DNA from: CAVZCK01 sp963798805
GTDB taxonomy: Bacteria > Pseudomonadota > Alphaproteobacteria > Rhizobiales > Rhodomicrobiaceae
NCBI GenBank assembly: GCA_963798805.1
Contig: CAWCVC010000011.1
Span: 62,001-126,000 of the forward strand
DNA length: 64,000 bases
Direction of reading: 5' to 3'
A model generated the notes under the pieces. It worked only from the letters and a program-made list of their open reading frames with translations, searched no databases and was not told the origin of the DNA. Positions 55,971-64,000 of this stretch are shown piece by piece. The position numbers and the translations under genes are program-made. Position 1 is the stretch's first letter. The number at the start of each line of letters is the position of its first letter.

Positions 55971-57896
55971 TCAGTCACCGAGCCCGAGCGAAGCATCCGA
56001 ATATAGCGGGATCGTCACGCGCACGCGCCCGCTCTGCACTTCGCCGTTGCCGTTCTGCAGAGAGAGGCTGTATTCGCCGGTCAGCTTGATGTTATTGTCA
56101 ATATAGCCGCCCACGCCGGCCTTGAAATAAAGGCCCCTCGCCTCGAGGTCGTCATTGATCGTCACCGCATGGGCCGTATTGAACGCCAGCTTGGCGGTGT
56201 AGCTGTCGTCGGTCGAGAAAAGATCCTCATAGCCGACCTCGCCGTAAGCAATCGCATGACCGAAGCCGAAGAACGGCGCCGAGGCGCGCAGGCGCGCCGT
56301 CCAGAAGCCGGTGGTGACGTCCCGGTCGCCATATTGCAGGGCGAGAATCGGCGCGGATTCGGTGTAGCCGTCGAGATTGAGCGAGGCATAGCCGGCGCGC
56401 ATAGCCGGAGTAACGGTCACCCCGTTCAACTGATATTGCGCGCCGAGCGTTGCCGCCACCGTATAGTCGATGCTCTCCGTGCCGCCATCGGCGGTGACCG
56501 TCGGAAATCCGGTCGCGCGCTTGATGCCCGTATAATCGTTGAACGATACCCCCGCTTCCACGCCGGCAAACAGCGCGTTGAGCCGCGTCAGCGCGTAGGC
56601 GTCGATCTCGGTCGAGCGCAGGTCCGACTTCAAGAGATGTCCGCTGATGTCACCGGCCTGATAGGTGAGGGATGAGCCGAAGCTGATCGGGCCGTCGCTG
56701 GCGTCGAAGCCGGCGCGGAGCCCGGCCGCGGAAAAGTCGAAGCCGGTGCTGCCGAGCACGGTCTGGCTGCCATCGACGGAGCCGGTCTCGCCGATGATTT
56801 CAGCATAAAGGCCGCCCGGTCCCTCGCGGAAGGGAGAGACACCGCGGCGAAAGATGATATCCGACGCTTCGAACCGCGTCGTCAGCGCGACCTGGCCAAG
56901 CGCCCCGACCGCCTTGCCGGTTTCTTCGGTGGAGAGCAGCAAAGCTGCGTATTCCTCGAGAAGTTTATGGCCACCTTCTGTCGGATGGACCGTGTCCCAG
57001 AACAGATATTGATTTTGAACGTCTTTCGCTGCTGCCGCGCAAGATTGGGTCAGAATGCAAGCATCCGTCACGTTTGTGAAGCCGAACGCCGCCGGATTGG
57101 CGATGACGACGTTCAATGCGGCAAACCAGTCCATCTGCACGAGGTTGACGTCCGGATGGGCCGCGGCGAGCTCCTCGGTCTTCTGATTCAGCTCAGTATT
57201 GTAAATGACCGTCAGGCCAAGGCCGTTCTGGGCTGTCGCGGGGTCACCATTGGAGCCTGGTGTGGCGCCGAGATTCGGAAGGTTCGAGACAAGGATCGTT
57301 TTGGCGCCGGGCGAATTAAAGCCGAAGTCGGAGGGCGAAATAGCAAGCGCGATATTGGACGCTTCGTTGTCGGCTGTTTCGTTGGCAAAATCCACCGGCG
57401 ACCCGGTTGGATTCTTGCTAAAATCAAAGAAATCGTTTGCCCCGCCCTGAATGCTGACGAGGTCGTTCGGTCCGAAGACGCCGCCAGACGCCAGAAACGC
57501 TCCGATCTCGTCCTGCACGGAAGGCGGAGTGTCTGGCGGCAACAGCGGGTGTCCGGGGATCGTTTCCGCGCCGCCAATGGCCGCATTGACATTGCCGTCA
57601 ATGGTGTAGGGTGGCATAAGCCCGCCAGTCGGACCGCTCCAGAACCTGTTCATGGAAGTTGCAGGGTTGTTCGGATCGGTCAGGATCTCGATCCAGGTCG
57701 GCCCATTCGAAAACCGGCCACCGAAATAGCCGGGCGCGAAGGGCGCTTTCGTGAGATCCGGCGGGATGTTATTCGCCAGATTGCCATTGTCCGAAAGGCT
57801 GTCGCCGAAACTGACGATGCGGCTGTAATCGTTCGGATCGGCCGCCGCCGGCAAAGCATAGAAAACGCAGGCGCAAACAAGCGCAAAAACACGCAT
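55971..57896 (-). CDS. GDSL-type esterase autotransporter
   Basis: 641 residues. Signal peptide about 1-19; SGNH/GDSL hydrolase passenger about 24-325 with block I SFGDSLSDNGN (catalytic Ser), block III IQGGANDFF, and block V WDTVHPTEGGHKL (catalytic Asp and His). An autotransporter beta domain fills about 370-641. It resembles EstA-type surface lipases. The C terminus is SDASLGLGD, without the terminal Phe/Trp usual for autotransporters. Export, surface location and ester cleavage follow from the family; natural substrate is unknown. Confidence 0.88.
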   Translation of the reverse strand: MRVFALVCACVFYALPAAADPNDYSRIVSFGDSLSDNGNLANNIPPDLTKAPFAPGYFGGRFSNGPTWIEILTDPNNPATSMNRFWSGPTGGLMPPYTIDGNVNAAIGGAETIPGHPLLPPDTPPSVQDEIGAFLASGGVFGPNDLVSIQGGANDFFDFSKNPTGSPVDFANETADNEASNIALAISPSDFGFNSPGAKTILVSNLPNLGATPGSNGDPATAQNGLGLTVIYNTELNQKTEELAAAHPDVNLVQMDWFAALNVVIANPAAFGFTNVTDACILTQSCAAAAKDVQNQYLFWDTVHPTEGGHKLLEEYAALLLSTEETGKAVGALGQVALTTRFEASDIIFRRGVSPFREGPGGLYAEIIGETGSVDGSQTVLGSTGFDFSAAGLRAGFDASDGPISFGSSLTYQAGDISGHLLKSDLRSTEIDAYALTRLNALFAGVEAGVSFNDYTGIKRATGFPTVTADGGTESIDYTVAATLGAQYQLNGVTVTPAMRAGYASLNLDGYTESAPILALQYGDRDVTTGFWTARLRASAPFFGFGHAIAYGEVGYEDLFSTDDSYTAKLAFNTAHAVTINDDLEARGLYFKAGVGGYIDNNIKLTGEYSLSLQNGNGEVQSGRVRVTIPLYSDASLGLGD

Positions 57897-58270
57897 AACA
57901 TTCCCCCATCCGCCGGTCGTTCCCCAAGCCGGCGTGTCAACTTTGCCTCGAGGCTAAGGTTCGGGAAAGACGCGGTCAATAAGGGCTGCGAGATTTCGCC
58001 CGAAAGCTGCAAAAAAGTAACAGCATTGGTAAAATGCTGAGATCATCAGGTTGCGTATGACGAGTTCTTCTTCTGGAATTACGTATTTATCCTAGGGATT
58101 GGTTCGGTCACGATCAGCCGCTGACTCATGAGGATCGACCGGCTCCATCTACGCTCGACTAGAACGCAAACCTTAGCCCGCCTTCGACACGGAAATATCG
58201 GCCCTGGCAATTCCCGCTAAGCTTTATGATATAAGCTGACATGATCGTCTGAAGTCATCCGGCAGCGCCC
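57897..58270. other. Intergenic region between the autotransporter and coaBC
   Basis: About 370 bases holding the leftward autotransporter promoter and rightward coaBC promoter. The right half contains a short outer-membrane-protein-like tail on the minus strand (58159-58242), listed separately. No other gene or clear structure was seen. Confidence 0.5.
58159..58242 (-). pseudogene. Possible C-terminal remnant of an outer-membrane barrel protein
   Basis: On the minus strand a short frame reads SGNCQGRYFRVEGGLRFAF and then stop TAG (58159-58161). A final strand ending in aromatic Phe after alternating hydrophobics is typical for TonB receptors and other barrels. Nothing upstream in this frame or nearby continues the protein, so it would be a leftover from a deleted gene. 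It is short, and the call is tentative. Confidence 0.35.
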
Positions 58271-59506
58271 GTGAACGGAAAATCCATCCTGCTCATCATC
58301 GGCGGCGGCATCGCCGCCTATAAGTCGCTCGACCTCATCCGGCGTGCAAAGGAGCGCGGCGTCCGCGTGCGGGCCGTGCTGACGGAGGGTGCGCAGCATT
58401 TCGTGACGCCGCTTTCCGTCGCCACGCTCTGCGAGGAAAAGGCCTTCACCGATCTTTTCGACCTGAAGGACGAGACCGAGATCGGCCACATTCGGCTGTC
58501 GCGCGAGGCCGACCTGATTATCATCGCACCCGCGACGGCCAACCTGCTCGCCCGGATGGCGACCGGTCTTGCCGACGATCTAGCAACTGCCGTGCTGCTC
58601 GCCGCCAACAAGCCGATCCTTGCCGCTCCAGCGATGAACTGGAAGATGTGGGAGAACCCGGCGACACAGCGCAATATCGCCCAGCTTCGCGCCGACGGCA
58701 TCCACTTCGCCGGGCCGACCGAGGGCGCCATGGCCTGCAACGAGTGGGGCATCGGGCGCATGGCCGAGCCGCTCGCTATTCTGGACGAGGCCGAGCGCCT
58801 CGTTGAGGGCGGTGAGGCAAGGCCCCTCAAAGGCGCGCATGTCGTCGTCACTGCCGGACCGACCCATGAGCCGATCGACCCGGTCCGCTACATCGCCAAC
58901 CGCTCCTCCGGCAAGCAGGGCTACGCCATCGCCGCCGCCGCCGCCAAGCTCGGGGCGCGCGTGACGCTCGTCTCCGGCCCGGTCAGCCTTGCGCAGCCGT
59001 CCGGCGTGGAAGTGATCCGCGTGGAAACTGCGCGCCAGATGCTCGCTGCCGTCGAGGCAGCGCTGCCGGCCGATATCGGCGTCTTCGCCGCCGCCGTCGC
59101 CGATTGGCGCCCGGCCGGCGACCACAGGGAGAAAATCAAGAAAGTTGGGAGAGCCGAGGCACCGCCCCTCGCTCTTGTAGAGAATCCCGATATTCTGGCG
59201 ACCATTGCCAAGCATGCATCCTTGAGGCCGCCTCTCGTTATCGGCTTCGCCGCCGAGACGCAGAATGTGGCGGATTACGCCAGGCGAAAGCTAGAGGCCA
59301 AGGGCTGCGATTGGATTGTGGCGAATGATGTTTCGGCGGAGAAAGGCGTGATGGGGGGGAATCGAAACGAAGTGCTGCTGATCAGCGCGGAGGGCGCGGA
59401 GAACTGGCCGCCCATGCCGAAGGACGAGGTCGCGGCAGAGCTGATGCGGCGGGCCGCGAGCTTCCTCAAGCAGAAGGGCGGCAAATGGGCGACGGCGGCG
59501 GAGTAG
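58271..59506 (+). CDS. coaBC: Bifunctional phosphopantothenoylcysteine decarboxylase/phosphopantothenate-cysteine ligase
   Basis: 411 residues starting at GTG 58271. CoaC half (about 1-190): ILLIIGGGIAAYKSLDLIRR, IIAPATANLLARMA, the substrate clamp APAMNWKMWENPATQ and MACNEWGIGRMAEP with the active cysteine. CoaB half (about 195-411): VVVTAGPTHEPIDPVRYI, NRSSGKQGYAIAAAAA, AAVADWRP and the KIKK lysine motif. Catalyses two steps to coenzyme A. It is followed by dut after four bases. Confidence 0.96.
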   Translation: MNGKSILLIIGGGIAAYKSLDLIRRAKERGVRVRAVLTEGAQHFVTPLSVATLCEEKAFTDLFDLKDETEIGHIRLSREADLIIIAPATANLLARMATGLADDLATAVLLAANKPILAAPAMNWKMWENPATQRNIAQLRADGIHFAGPTEGAMACNEWGIGRMAEPLAILDEAERLVEGGEARPLKGAHVVVTAGPTHEPIDPVRYIANRSSGKQGYAIAAAAAKLGARVTLVSGPVSLAQPSGVEVIRVETARQMLAAVEAALPADIGVFAAAVADWRPAGDHREKIKKVGRAEAPPLALVENPDILATIAKHASLRPPLVIGFAAETQNVADYARRKLEAKGCDWIVANDVSAEKGVMGGNRNEVLLISAEGAENWPPMPKDEVAAELMRRAASFLKQKGGKWATAAE

Positions 59507-59510
59507 CGTC

Positions 59511-59996
59511 ATGCTGAAAAGCATGCCGTTCTTTCACAGCGGGCGGAGCACCGCCATCCGCGTGCAGCGTTTGCCGCACGCCGAGGGGCTGCCGCTGCCG
59601 CAATATCAGACCGAGCACGCCGCGGGCATGGATCTGATCGCGGCGCTTGCTGAGGACGAGACGATCTTTTTGCCGATGGGGGAGCGCGCGCTGATTCCCA
59701 CGGGGCTTATAATGGCGATACCGCCCGGCTTCGAAGGTCAGATCCGGCCGCGTTCGGGGATCGCGCTTTCGTATGGCGTGACGGTGCTCAACAGCCCCGG
59801 CACGATCGACGCCGATTATCGCGGCGAGGTCAAGGTGCTGCTCGTCAATCTCGGCCTCGAAACCTTCACCATTGAACGCGGGACGCGCGTCGCCCAGTTG
59901 GTGATTGCGCCCGTCGTGCGGGCGTCTTTCGAGTTGGTCACCGAACTCGCAGACAGCGCGCGGGGCGGCGGCGGCTTCGGATCGACCGGCAGATAA
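59511..59996 (+). CDS. dut: dUTP pyrophosphatase
   Basis: 161 residues with the five trimeric dUTPase motifs: AAGMDLIAAL, PRSGIALSYGV, GTIDADYRGEVKVLLVN, RVAQLVIAPV and GGGGFGSTGR. Hydrolyses dUTP to dUMP, preventing uracil in DNA. The ATG at 59511 is four bases after the coaBC stop; coaBC-dut coupling is widespread in proteobacteria. The N-terminal 15 residues are longer than in E. coli Dut, as is usual in rhizobia. Confidence 0.96.
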   Translation: MLKSMPFFHSGRSTAIRVQRLPHAEGLPLPQYQTEHAAGMDLIAALAEDETIFLPMGERALIPTGLIMAIPPGFEGQIRPRSGIALSYGVTVLNSPGTIDADYRGEVKVLLVNLGLETFTIERGTRVAQLVIAPVVRASFELVTELADSARGGGGFGSTGR

Positions 59997-60010
59997 CGGA
60001 AAGAGTACCC

Positions 60011-60826
60011 ATGAGTTTGAGTGGCGAGGAGATTGCGCGTTACAAGCGGCATCTGCTGCTGAAGGAGGTCGGCGGCGCCGGCCAGCAGATGCTGAAAGAG
60101 GCGCGCGTGCTGGTGATCGGCGCGGGCGGGCTCGGCTCGCCGTTGCTGATGTATCTGGCGGCGGCGGGGGTCGGTCATATCGGCATCGCCGATCACGACA
60201 CCGTCTCGATCGACAATCTGCAGCGCCAGATCGTGCATGAGACGGGGCGTGTCGGCGCGGCCAAGGTCGAAAGCGCGGCGGCGACGCTCAGGGGCATCAA
60301 TCCGCATGTGTCGGTCGAGGCGATCCCGCAGAAGGTCACGGCAGAGAACGCGATCGAGTTGATTTCCGCCTATGACATTGTCGCCGACGGCTCCGACAAT
60401 TTCTCAACGCGCTATCTCGTCAACGACGCCTGCTATTTCGCCAAGAAGCCGCTGGTGTTCGGCGCGCTCGGGCCATTCGACGGATATCTCTCCACCTTCC
60501 GCGCCTTCGAGACCGGCGAGGATGGCAATCCCAAACCCTCTTATCGCTGCATCTTCCCGGAAGCGCCGCCGCCCGGCACGGTCGCAAGCTGCCAGGAAGC
60601 CGGCATTCTCGGCGCGGTGGCGGGGGTGATCGGCACGCTTCAGGCCGTCGAGGTGCTGAAAGAAATTCTCGGCGTTGGTCAGTCGCTCACCGGCAAGCTG
60701 CTGATCTATGATGCGCTCAGCGGCCGCTTCGAGACCATGAGCTATGCCTGGGACCCGGAGAATCCGCTGAACGGCCGCGCCCCGACGATCACGGATCTCA
60801 GCATTCATCTGCGCGAGGCGGCTTAG
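60011..60826 (+). CDS. HesA/MoeB/ThiF family adenylyltransferase
   Basis: 271 residues. The nucleotide-binding loop is VIGAGGLGSPLLMYLAAAGVG (about 36-56), followed by D-x-D-type contacts in DHDTVSIDNLQRQIVHE and DGSDNFSTRYLVNDAC. GTVASCQEAGILGAVAGVIG ends with the adenylation-domain helix. The enzyme activates the C terminus of a small sulfur carrier (MoaD or ThiS). Only parts of the zinc CxxC sites are evident. The rhodanese domain of MoeZ-type members is missing. Fourteen bases after dut, in the same operon. Confidence 0.9.
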   Translation: MSLSGEEIARYKRHLLLKEVGGAGQQMLKEARVLVIGAGGLGSPLLMYLAAAGVGHIGIADHDTVSIDNLQRQIVHETGRVGAAKVESAAATLRGINPHVSVEAIPQKVTAENAIELISAYDIVADGSDNFSTRYLVNDACYFAKKPLVFGALGPFDGYLSTFRAFETGEDGNPKPSYRCIFPEAPPPGTVASCQEAGILGAVAGVIGTLQAVEVLKEILGVGQSLTGKLLIYDALSGRFETMSYAWDPENPLNGRAPTITDLSIHLREAA

Positions 60827-60950
60827 CCGGGATCGCCCTTCGGGAATGCCGCGGTAATTGTTAAGCTCATCTCGAAATGTGGGATCCGGAGGCACTTTCA
60901 CGTGCATGAACCAATATACGCCCTACCAGAATCTAAGAAATAACTAAGTA

Positions 60951-61598
60951 TCAGCGAAACACGCCATTCATTCTTACGAGAAGACTATTATAGATTTTCC
61001 GACTGGAAAACTTCTCCAATCTCTCTTTTCCTGTGTTGCGATGTTCATGCGCGAGACCGACGTTTTCCAGGCCGAGAGCCCGCAGCATCTTCTGGACCGA
61101 GCCTTCGTCCTCGATGGTGACCTCGCAGAGCAGATGCTGCGCACCCTGCTCCGCGAAAAATTCGCGAACCTTCCGGATATGGTTGTTGTAAAACTCGATG
61201 TGCTCTTTTTCGCGACCGTGCGGATATTTTGACCCGTAGATGAGCTGGTGCTTTCTCTGACCGGCGCTGAAGGTCAGCGAATGCGTGATCAGGCTGTTCA
61301 CCCATTTTTCCGGCGATGACCGCGTACTCAGAATATACCTCGCGCGATCGCCGAACCGCCGATAAGCCTCCTTGTACAGAAGGGGGGCGGGCCAGTCGTT
61401 GAACAACGTGTCGCCGGCAAAATATTCGTCCAGACTTGGCGAGTTGCCGGTGAGCACCTCCCTCAGAATCCTCTTCCGCATCCGGCTCAGGCGACGGGAC
61501 CGGGACCTCGTATAACCCGCTTTGCCAAACATAATTGCGAGGCTGCCGAGACCGGTCTTCTGCAGGCCTAAGACGTAAATGATTTCCGGACGTTCCAT
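60951..61598 (-). CDS. Sulfotransferase family protein
   Basis: 215 residues. The N terminus IIYVLGLQKTGLGSLAIMFG matches the 5'-phosphosulfate-binding loop of PAPS-dependent sulfotransferases, and DWPAPLLYKEAYRRFGDRAR plus ILSTRSSPEKWVNSL match the Sulfotransfer_4 core with the 3'-phosphate-binding Arg/Ser. Acceptor unknown, perhaps a surface glycan or lipid. The gene and flanks (about 60830-61640) are AT-richer than the neighbours, which suggests horizontal acquisition. It is flanked by unrelated housekeeping genes. Confidence 0.78.
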   Translation of the reverse strand: MERPEIIYVLGLQKTGLGSLAIMFGKAGYTRSRSRRLSRMRKRILREVLTGNSPSLDEYFAGDTLFNDWPAPLLYKEAYRRFGDRARYILSTRSSPEKWVNSLITHSLTFSAGQRKHQLIYGSKYPHGREKEHIEFYNNHIRKVREFFAEQGAQHLLCEVTIEDEGSVQKMLRALGLENVGLAHEHRNTGKERLEKFSSRKIYNSLLVRMNGVFR

Positions 61599-61751
61599 GG
61601 TCTGGGCGATTTTGCGGGAAAAACGATGTGAATTCGGCGGATCTTAGCCAATGGCGCCGATCGGAGGAAGCGGGATCTGCCGAAGGCCTTCGGCGAACGC
61701 CTCAAACATTCGCCAGCAAGGCCTGCCCTTTGCAGCCAGGGCCAGCGGCGC

Positions 61752-62657
61752 TTACTCTGCCGCCTGCGCCTTCATCGGCTCGCTGCCATTGGCGCCATGG
61801 CCGTTGCCATTGCCGTTGACGACGGCCGTGCCTTCGCCAGTTTCCTTGATCGTCTCCGGACGCGGCATGGCGACGGTATTGTAGCCGGAATCGACGTAAT
61901 GGACCTCGCCGGTCACCGCCGAAGACAGGTCGGACAGCAGATAGAGCGCGGCCCCGCCGACCTCATCGAGACTTGGCGTGCGGCCGAGCGGAGAGTGCAT
62001 CTTCTGATAGTTGAACAGCACCCGCGCGTCCGAAATGCCCGCCCCCGCCAGAGTGCGCATCGGTCCGGGCGACAGCGCGTTGACGCGGATATTCTGCGGC
62101 CCGAAATCCATCGCCAAATAGCGCACCGACGCCTCCAAGGCGGCTTTCGCCACGCCCATCACATTGTAGCGCGGCACCACGCGCATCGACCCGCCATAGG
62201 TCAGCGTGATCAGCGAACCGCCATGCGGCATGATGGCGGTGGCGCGCTTGGCGATCTCGGTGAACGAAAAGCAGGAGATCACCATCGTATTGACGAAGTT
62301 CTCCCGCGTAGTGTCGGCGTAGCGGCCTTTCAACTCGTTCCGATCGGAAAAGGCAAGCGCATGAACCACGAAGTCCAGCGAGCCCCATTGATCGCGAATC
62401 TCGTTAAACACGGCGTCGACAGAGCCAAGATCCATGACGTCACAGGAGACGATGATCTTGCCGCCGAGCGACTGCGCCAGCGGAACGGCGCGACGGCCGA
62501 AGGCGTCGCCCTGATAGGTGAAAGCCAACTCGGCTCCGTGGCCGGCCAGCACCCTCGCGATGCCGTAGGCGATTGAACGTTCGTTAGCCACGCCCATGAT
62601 GAGTCCGCGCTTGCCAGCCATCAGCGGACCCGGCTTGGCGATATCGATCCCTGTCAT
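61752..62657 (-). CDS. fabI: Enoyl-[acyl-carrier-protein] reductase (NADH)
   Basis: 301 residues of the SDR-type FabI family: GVANERSIAYGIARVLAGHG for NADH, ALAFSDRNELKGRYADTT, and the catalytic pair in YGGSMRVVPRYNVMGVAKAAL (Tyr-x6-Lys). ALSPGPMRTLAGAGI covers the substrate loop targeted by triclosan in homologues. The last 30 residues are a Gly/Asn/His-rich tail (VVNGNGNGHGANG) beyond the normal end. It is downstream of fabB, the usual rhizobial fabA-fabB-fabI order. Confidence 0.95.
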   Translation of the reverse strand: MTGIDIAKPGPLMAGKRGLIMGVANERSIAYGIARVLAGHGAELAFTYQGDAFGRRAVPLAQSLGGKIIVSCDVMDLGSVDAVFNEIRDQWGSLDFVVHALAFSDRNELKGRYADTTRENFVNTMVISCFSFTEIAKRATAIMPHGGSLITLTYGGSMRVVPRYNVMGVAKAALEASVRYLAMDFGPQNIRVNALSPGPMRTLAGAGISDARVLFNYQKMHSPLGRTPSLDEVGGAALYLLSDLSSAVTGEVHYVDSGYNTVAMPRPETIKETGEGTAVVNGNGNGHGANGSEPMKAQAAE

Positions 62658-62712
62658 GCTCGCTCTCGATGTCAGGTTGTGCTTGGCGACGCAGACGCCG
62701 CGTCTTCCCTTC

Positions 62713-63930
62713 TCAGGCGTTGTGACGCTTGAAGATCAGCGTGGCATTCGTGCCCCCGAAGCCAAAGCTGTTTGACATTACGCAATTTAACTGGACGTTG
62801 TCCAGCCGCTCCCGGGCGATAGGCACATCGTTGAAAGCGGGATCGAGCTCTTCGATGTTGGCGGATTCGCAGATGAAACCGTTATTCATCATCAGGATAG
62901 AGTAGATGGCCTCCTGCACGCCGGCGGCGCCGAGAGAGTGTCCTGTCAGTGACTTTGTTGCGGAAATCGGCGGGATATCGTCGCCGAACACCTCGCGAAT
63001 CGCTTCGATCTCCTTCAGGTCGCCGATCGGCGTCGATGTCGCGTGCGGATTGATATAGTCGATTTTCTCCTCGAGCCCCTGCATGGCCAGCTTCATGCAG
63101 CGGGCGGCGCCTTCGCCCGAAGGCTGCACCATGTCGAACCCGTCGGAATTGGCGCCATAGCCGACCAGCTCGCCATAGATGCGCGCATCCCGCGCCTTGG
63201 CGTGCTCCAGCTCTTCCAGCACCAGCACACCGCCGCCGCCGGCGATGACGAAGCCGTCGCGCCGCACGTCATAGGCGCGGCTTGCCTTCTCCGGCGTCTC
63301 GTTGAAGTCGGAGGACATGGCATTCATGGCGTCGAACAGCACCGACAGGGTCCAGTCGAGCTCCTCGCCGCCGCCGGCGAAGATGATGTCCTGCTTGCCC
63401 CATTGGATAAGCTCGGAGGCGTTGCCGATGCAATGCGCCGAAGTCGAGCAGGCCGAGGAGATCGAATAGTTAACGCCGCGGATATGAAACGGCGTGGCGA
63501 GGGTGGCCGAATTGGTGCTGGACATCGACTTGGGCACCTCGAACGGACCGACCTTGCGCGGCCCTTTCGAACGCGTGATGTCGGCGGCCTGAACGATGGC
63601 ACGGGTGGAGGGGCCGCCCGAGCCCATGATCAGTCCGGTGCGCTCGTTGGAGACGTCGCTCTCCTCAAGCCCGGCATCCTGGATCGCCTGCTCCATGGCA
63701 ATGTAGTTCCAAGCCGCGCCGGCGCCCATGAAGCGGCGCACCTTGCGATCAAGCACGGCTTCCCAGTCGAGCTTTGGGGCACCATGGACCTGGCAGCGGA
63801 AGCCGCGTTCGGCATAGTCCTTGGCAATAACGATGCCGGAGCGGCCCTCGCGCAATGAGGCCAGCACCTCCTGGGTATTATTCCCGATGGAGGACACAAT
63901 GCCCATGCCTGTGACCACGACGCGTCTCAT
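62713..63930 (-). CDS. fabB: Beta-ketoacyl-ACP synthase I
   Basis: 405 residues from ATG 63930, which has GAGGGG eight bases upstream; an earlier in-frame start would add twelve residues. Catalytic Cys is in SISSACSTSAHCIG, His in INPHATSTPIGD and His in LTGHSLGAAG; the GFGGTNATLIF ending is typical. Elongates acyl-ACP and with FabA supports unsaturated fatty acid synthesis. fabA, its usual upstream partner, would lie beyond the right edge; the last 70 bases of the window do not contain a recognisable part of it. Confidence 0.95.
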   Translation of the reverse strand: MRRVVVTGMGIVSSIGNNTQEVLASLREGRSGIVIAKDYAERGFRCQVHGAPKLDWEAVLDRKVRRFMGAGAAWNYIAMEQAIQDAGLEESDVSNERTGLIMGSGGPSTRAIVQAADITRSKGPRKVGPFEVPKSMSSTNSATLATPFHIRGVNYSISSACSTSAHCIGNASELIQWGKQDIIFAGGGEELDWTLSVLFDAMNAMSSDFNETPEKASRAYDVRRDGFVIAGGGGVLVLEELEHAKARDARIYGELVGYGANSDGFDMVQPSGEGAARCMKLAMQGLEEKIDYINPHATSTPIGDLKEIEAIREVFGDDIPPISATKSLTGHSLGAAGVQEAIYSILMMNNGFICESANIEELDPAFNDVPIARERLDNVQLNCVMSNSFGFGGTNATLIFKRHNA

Positions 63931-64000
63931 GGAAACCCCTCTTGTCTCCAACAACTGGCTCTGCAACCCACGGGATCGGCCGAACGGGTGCTAGTATCCA

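Overview
The window looks like chromosomal DNA of a GC-rich alphaproteobacterium, most likely order Hyphomicrobiales (Rhizobiales). The evidence is the marker set: CpdR, a PodJ-like SEL1/peptidoglycan-binding polarity protein, B12-dependent NrdJ, an NDUFA12-type complex I accessory protein, MbfA behind an Irr/ICE-type palindrome, the mfd-sdhE/recG block, coaBC-dut-thiF, fabB-fabI and a porin of the alphaproteobacterial type. I cannot name a genus. No tRNA, rRNA or CRISPR array was seen.

Layout. 1-7.8 kb: end of a molybdenum hydroxylase (small and large subunits) followed by a branched-chain-amino-acid-type ABC importer whose binding protein is frameshifted and whose LivG lacks the ABC signature region. 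7.8-20.9 kb: housekeeping and cell-cycle genes (NDUFA12, nrdJ, cpdR, yjbQ, PodJ-like, TauE/SafE plus TIGR02186, a metal-ligand-depleted PdeM-like protein). 20.9-24.9 kb: a MATE exporter gene broken by an IS630 element (TA target) and an IS1182-like element (CTAG target that includes the pyrD stop codon). 24.9-38.7 kb: pyrD, mfd, sdhE, recG, a SPOR protein, glmS, glmU, a porin.

39-49.4 kb is the most unusual part. A minus-strand pair encodes a HlyD-like adaptor and a CheY-zinc ribbon (TackOD1-like)-degenerate GGDEF protein. Divergently, seven tightly packed plus-strand genes encode an orphan periplasmic binding protein, a membrane histidine kinase, a second histidine kinase with an ethylene-receptor-type transmembrane domain, a response regulator, a REC-PAS-PAS hybrid kinase, another response regulator and an HPt protein. 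Together they could form a complete multistep phosphorelay. The second kinase keeps all seven residues known to matter for ethylene/copper binding in plant ETR1, at a constant offset of +10.

49.4-64 kb: lepA (frameshifted), NnrU-like protein, Irr-box/mbfA, a YfcE-like phosphodiesterase, outer-membrane proteins including a GDSL autotransporter, coaBC-dut-thiF, a sulfotransferase in an AT-richer patch, fabI and fabB. Several single-base frameshifts are spread over the window (binding protein, livG, IS1182 transposase, lepA, a small periplasmic protein). Either genes are decaying or the assembly has residual indel errors. The livG deletion and the two IS insertions cannot be explained as single-base errors.
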